From: Rhizobium rhizoryzae
GTDB taxonomy: Bacteria > Pseudomonadota > Alphaproteobacteria > Rhizobiales > Rhizobiaceae
Direction: 5' to 3'
NCBI RefSeq assembly: GCF_011046895.1
Contig: NZ_CP049249.1
Span: 310,001 to 374,000 of the forward strand
Length of the DNA stretch: 64,000 nt
Each line of letters opens with the position of its first letter. The stretch's first letter is position 1. Position numbers and translations under genes: made by a program. The notes under the pieces were generated by a model. That model was not told the DNA's origin. It did no database searches and saw only the letters and a list, made by a program, of their open reading frames with translations. Below are positions 60,799-64,000 of the stretch, piece by piece.

Positions 60799-60827
60799 CG
60801 AATAAAAAACATGAATATGATTGTCAA
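60799..60827 (-). promoter_or_regulatory. RirA-type iron-responsive box on heme receptor promoter
   Basis: TGAATATGATTGTCA (60812-60826) fits TGA-N9-TCA, the iron-responsive operator of rhizobial RirA. On the minus strand it overlaps TTGACA (60827 to 60822), the -35 of a promoter whose -10 is TATTCG (60804 to 60799) with a 17-base spacer. Binding would block the promoter when iron is plentiful. Confidence 0.65.
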
Positions 60828-60992
60828 GTTATTTGTCTCTCGGAGAAGGTTCATCACCGAAGCATGACGATTGCTGCAAACGGTTTCCGGGTGACGGCGT
60901 CGATCTCGTGTGAGCGACGCTCCCGACTGGCCCAGGGTTGGGTGCATCAGCGGGATCAACAGAAATCTGTATGACATATCGAAATAACCTAT

Positions 60993-61021
60993 TTGACAAG
61001 TTGCGCGATATTCCGCTAAAT
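60993..61021 (+). promoter_or_regulatory. Candidate promoter of the enolase-superfamily unit
   Basis: TTGACA (60993-60998) and CTAAAT (61016-61021) are separated by 17 bases and lie 48 bases upstream of the start codon. Confidence 0.5.
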
Positions 61022-61068
61022 CTTGCATGACAACGATGGAGAAGCTCTCCACTCACTGCAGGTAGCTT

Positions 61069-62217
61069 ATGATTATCACCGAAGTCTCCGCGCAGGTGTT
61101 CCGCACCACGACGCGCCGCCACTCAGATAGCGCCGGTCATGCGCATCCCGGTCCGCCGCATCAAGTCGAGCAGGCGATTTTGACCATACGAACTGAAGAC
61201 GGGCAGGAGGGTCATTCCTTCACTGCGCCGGAAATCGTTCGTCCGCATGTCATCGACAAGTTCGTCAAGAAGGTTCTGATCGGACAGGATTACAGGGATC
61301 GAGAAAAGCTGTGGCAGGAACTGGCCCACTGGCAACGTGGTTCTGCCGCGCAGCTCACGGATCGGACGCTGGCTGTCGTCGATTGTGCACTTTGGGATCT
61401 CGCAGGCCGCGCGCTGAACACACCTGTATACAAGTTGATCGGCGCCTATCGTGACAAGGTCCTCGCCTACGGATCGATCATGTGCGGCGATGAACTGGAA
61501 GGTGGTCTTGCGACGCCGGAAGACTACGGACGTTTCGCGGAAACCCTCGTCAAGCGCGGTTACAAGGGCATCAAGCTGCATACATGGATGCCTCCGGTCA
61601 GTTGGGCTCCGGATGTCAAGATGGACCTCAAGGCCTGCGCCGCTGTGCGTGAAGCTGTCGGTCCGGATATCCGGTTGATGATCGATGCCTTCCACTGGTA
61701 TTCGCGAACAGACGCCCTCGAACTTGGTCGCGGCCTGGAAAAGCTTGGTTTCGACTGGATCGAGGAGCCTATGGATGAGCAGTCGCTCTCCTCCTACAAA
61801 TGGCTTGCGGACAATCTGGATATTCCCGTTGTCGGGCCCGAGAGTGCGGCCGGAAAGCATTGGCATCGTGCCGAATGGGTGAAAGCTGGCGCCTGCGATA
61901 TCCTGCGGACCGGCGTCAACGATGTCGGCGGAATTACACCTGCATTGAAAACGATGCGTATGGCAGAGTGCTTCGGTATGGAATGCGAGGTGCATGGAAA
62001 TACTGCCATGAACCTGCATGTCGTTGCGGCATCCAAGAACTGCCGCTGGTATGAGCGCGGTCTGCTGCATCCCTTCCTCGAATATGATGACGGGCACGAT
62101 TACCTGAAATCACTCTCTGACCCGATGGACAGCGACGGCTTCGTTCACGTTCCCGATCGTCCGGGCCTGGGTGAGGACATCGATTTCGATTTTATCGCCA
62201 ACAATCGCGTTCGCTGA
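61069..62217 (+). CDS. Mandelate racemase/muconate lactonizing enzyme-family protein
   Basis: Enolase-superfamily enzyme of 382 residues. The N-terminal capping domain (1-120) is followed by a barrel with the base-bearing strand GYKGIKLHTWMP (about 164-175), metal ligands in RLMIDAFHW (Asp about 205), FDWIEEPMDE (Glu about 229-231) and VVGPES (Glu about 259), and the terminal EVHGNTAMNLH block with its His. This is the set for the mandelate-racemase group, which abstracts a proton next to a carboxylate, for example in sugar-acid dehydration. Substrate unknown. First gene of a unit with a hydrolase and an ABC importer. Confidence 0.85.
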   Translation: MIITEVSAQVFRTTTRRHSDSAGHAHPGPPHQVEQAILTIRTEDGQEGHSFTAPEIVRPHVIDKFVKKVLIGQDYRDREKLWQELAHWQRGSAAQLTDRTLAVVDCALWDLAGRALNTPVYKLIGAYRDKVLAYGSIMCGDELEGGLATPEDYGRFAETLVKRGYKGIKLHTWMPPVSWAPDVKMDLKACAAVREAVGPDIRLMIDAFHWYSRTDALELGRGLEKLGFDWIEEPMDEQSLSSYKWLADNLDIPVVGPESAAGKHWHRAEWVKAGACDILRTGVNDVGGITPALKTMRMAECFGMECEVHGNTAMNLHVVAASKNCRWYERGLLHPFLEYDDGHDYLKSLSDPMDSDGFVHVPDRPGLGEDIDFDFIANNRVR

Positions 62218-62225
62218 GGTTGGCC

Positions 62226-62852
62226 ATGAAAACAATCCTGGCCTTTGGTGATAGCCTGACCTGGGGTGCAGATCCCGTCAGTGGTTTGCGCCATCCCCCG
62301 GAATTCCGCTGGCCGAACGTGCTGCAATCCAAGCTCGGCGCCGGAGTTGAGGTCGTCACCGAAGGACTTGGCGGACGCACTACCTGCTACGATGACCACG
62401 CGGGTCCAGCCTGCCGCAATGGCGCCAAGGCGCTTCAAGTGGCACTTGCCAGCCATATGCCGCTGGATCTGGTGATCATCATGCTGGGTACCAACGACAT
62501 CAAGCCAGCTCATGGAGGGCGGGCAGAAGCAGCCTATTCGGGACTGCGCAGGCTGGTGGAGATCGTCGAGACGTTTCCTTACAAGCCGCGCACGGCAAAG
62601 CCGAAGGTGCTGATCGTTTCACCGCCGCCCTGTGTTGCGGGGCCGGGTGGGGTCCCCGCCGGTGGCAGAAGCATCGCAGAGTCCGAGCGCCTGATGCCCC
62701 TGCTCCAGCAGGTGGCACGGGAAACCGGGGCGAGCTTCTTTGATGCGGGTTCAGTGATTTCAGCATCCGCTGCAGACGGGGTTCATCTGGATGGCCCGTC
62801 TACCGCATGTCTGGGAGCGGCGCTGGCGGATGTCGTCCAGCCACTTTTGTAA
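62226..62852 (+). CDS. SGNH/GDSL-family hydrolase
   Basis: Serine esterase of 208 residues. The four SGNH blocks are all present: FGDSLTWG (Ser9, residues 6-13), GLGGRTT with Gly, MLGTNDIK with Asn (about 90-97) and the DGVHLD Asp-His pair near 180-185. It resembles bacterial arylesterases. The ATG at 62226 follows GAGG; a TTG at 62220 is possible. No signal peptide, so it acts in the cytoplasm, presumably on an ester taken up by the following transporter. It is eight bases after the preceding gene. Confidence 0.88.
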   Translation: MKTILAFGDSLTWGADPVSGLRHPPEFRWPNVLQSKLGAGVEVVTEGLGGRTTCYDDHAGPACRNGAKALQVALASHMPLDLVIIMLGTNDIKPAHGGRAEAAYSGLRRLVEIVETFPYKPRTAKPKVLIVSPPPCVAGPGGVPAGGRSIAESERLMPLLQQVARETGASFFDAGSVISASAADGVHLDGPSTACLGAALADVVQPLL

Positions 62853-62933
62853 CTGCTGTCTTTCCCGTGGAGGAACGGGTGGACGGATCGTTTTGACATG
62901 GCCCGCAGCGCATGCGGACAATTGGGAGGTAAC

Positions 62934-64000
62934 ATGAAACATTTCCTGGCAACTGCGGCGCTTGGTGCGCTTCTGCTCGGTGCGGCTCCGATTGCGGTTC
63001 TGGCGGAAACGCCCAAGGACCAATTGGTGGTCGCCACCACCATGAGCAATATTCTGACGCTTGATCCGGCGGCGATCACAGGCCGCGAAACGGTTCAGGT
63101 CCTGAACAACGTCTATGACACGCTCGTCATACTGTCGCCCGATGACCGTAGCGTAAAGCCACGGCTTGCAGAGCGCTGGGAGATTGCCGCAGATGGGCGC
63201 TCCATCCGGTTTCATCTGCGCAAGGACGCCAAGTTTGCATCCGGCAATCCGGTTACTGCTGCCGATGTTGCCTGGAGCCTCAAGCGTCTTCTCCAACGTA
63301 ATCTTGCGCAGTCCTCGTTCCTGAAAACGCGCGGTTTCAAGCTGGATCAGGCAGACAAGCTTTTCGTCGTCGAGAACGATCAGACCTTCGTCTTGAACCT
63401 GCCGCAGGCGGACGACCCTGAACTGCTGCTGATGATTCTGGCTCAGAACGGCCCTGGCTCCATCATCGACAGCAAGACGGCGTTGAAAAACGAGAAGGAC
63501 GGGGATCTGGGCGGCGCATGGTTGACGCTGAACTCCGCGGGCTCTGGCCCCTTTACCCTGACGCAGTGGAAGTCGAACGAGTACATTATTCTGACCCGCA
63601 ACGACGCCTATTGGGGCCAGAAGGCTGCAATGCGCCGCGTTCTCATGCGCCATCTGCCAGAATCGCAGTCCCAGCGTCTGATGCTGGAAAAGGGTGATAT
63701 CGACGTCGCCTATTCGCTTCAGGCGCCGGATCTTGCGGCACTGGACAAGGACAAGAACATCGTTATCCAGTCCACGCCCGGCTCCGGCTTCTACTACCTT
63801 GCCGTATCGATGAAAGATGAGCGGTTCGCCAACCGCAAAGTCCGGGAAGCGCTGCGCTATGTCATCGACTACAAGGGCATCAATGATGCGATCATGCCCT
63901 ATTACGGTACGCTACATCAGCGCTCCTTGAGCACGGGTGTCATGGGTTCGCTGCCGGATCAGGGTTACACGCTGGACATTCCGAAGGCGAAAGCGCTTCT
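62934..64000 (+). CDS. Oligopeptide-type ABC transporter substrate-binding protein (partial)
   Basis: Periplasmic binding protein (SBP_bac_5 class) cut by the window edge; 355 codons are present of an expected 520 or so. The signal peptide MKHFLATAALGALLLGAAPI ends LAE. Class motifs are LTLDPAAITGRETVQVLNNVYDTLV (near residue 41), PRLAERWEIAADGRSIRFHLRKDAKFASG and NSAGSGPFTLTQWKSNEYIILTRNDAYWG. GGGAGG precedes the ATG. Such proteins bind peptides, opines, glycosides or other hydrophilic molecules; the ligand here should be the substrate of the esterase and enolase-family enzyme. Confidence 0.88.
   Translation, partial: MKHFLATAALGALLLGAAPIAVLAETPKDQLVVATTMSNILTLDPAAITGRETVQVLNNVYDTLVILSPDDRSVKPRLAERWEIAADGRSIRFHLRKDAKFASGNPVTAADVAWSLKRLLQRNLAQSSFLKTRGFKLDQADKLFVVENDQTFVLNLPQADDPELLLMILAQNGPGSIIDSKTALKNEKDGDLGGAWLTLNSAGSGPFTLTQWKSNEYIILTRNDAYWGQKAAMRRVLMRHLPESQSQRLMLEKGDIDVAYSLQAPDLAALDKDKNIVIQSTPGSGFYYLAVSMKDERFANRKVREALRYVIDYKGINDAIMPYYGTLHQRSLSTGVMGSLPDQGYTLDIPKAKAL

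Larger units (their letters stand above)
60697..61068. other. Divergent intergenic region between heme receptor and enolase-superfamily genes
   Basis: This 372-base stretch contains no plausible gene. Its left part carries the receptor promoter with the RirA-type box, its right part a sigma-70-like promoter for the next unit. Between them (about 60830-60985) I see no clear repeats or conserved elements. Confidence 0.5.

Noticed and set aside
1-64000. tRNA or rRNA genes, insertion sequences, CRISPR arrays, prophage or replication genes
   Set aside because: None was recognised; no transposase, integrase or regularly spaced repeat array is visible.

Overview
The window looks like a catabolic and transport region of an alphaproteobacterium, most likely Rhizobiaceae (Agrobacterium, Rhizobium, Shinella or relatives). 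The reasons are high GC with many ATGA-overlapping start/stop pairs, ABC importers of every class, a complete C-P lyase operon with a PhnF-type regulator, a hmu heme locus whose receptor gene carries a TGA-N9-TCA (RirA-type) site, and Tat-exported molybdo-aldehyde oxidoreductase genes. There are no ribosomal, tRNA or replication genes, no insertion sequences and no CRISPR. The content would suit a chromid, megaplasmid or accessory chromosomal arm, but that is inference.

Layout. (1) 1-6.8 kb: amino-sugar locus. Two sugar ABC permeases and a Gfo/Idh/MocA dehydrogenase lie on the minus strand. Divergent from them are a GntR/UTRA regulator, a SIS-type glucosamine-6-P deaminase, nagA and a ROK kinase. 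(2) 6.8-10.8 kb: an AraC regulator divergent from two tandem aldehyde dehydrogenases. (3) 11.0-14.0 kb: pntA (unsplit) and pntB transhydrogenase. (4) 14.2-17.7 kb: glpR, glpD and a zinc alcohol dehydrogenase. (5) 17.7-30.1 kb: phosphonate system, phnGHIJKL, a hexapeptide acetyltransferase, phnCDEE and phnMN on the minus strand, with phnF divergent; a Pho box and a PhnF palindrome lie between phnG and phnF.

(6) 30.1-50.4 kb: the most unusual part. A LIV-type importer is embedded with about a dozen enzymes that do not match a pathway I know: DUF1989, FAD/NAD(P)-binding and CMD-family proteins, a cysteine hydrolase, two PuuE-like cyclic-amide hydrolases, aconitase-family large and small subunits, an isocitrate-lyase/PEP-mutase-family lyase, a fumarate-reductase-like flavoprotein, two Asp/Glu-racemase-fold proteins lacking both catalytic cysteines, MmgE/PrpD, a GntR regulator and a 3-hydroxyacyl-CoA-dehydrogenase-like protein. 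Together they suggest import of a nitrogen-containing (cyclic imide-like) compound, its hydrolysis to a substituted dicarboxylate plus ammonia, and hydration and C-C cleavage of that dicarboxylate.

(7) 50.7-54.5 kb: paoABC-type periplasmic molybdenum aldehyde oxidoreductase. (8) 54.6-60.7 kb: heme uptake and use (hutX-like carrier, IsdG-like heme monooxygenase, hmuTUV, TonB-dependent heme receptor). (9) 61.1-64.0 kb: start of another catabolic unit, with an enolase-superfamily enzyme, a GDSL hydrolase and an oligopeptide-type binding protein cut by the window edge.

Start codons were chosen by eye from ribosome-binding sites and overlaps. All functional names rest on recognised family motifs, not on database searches.
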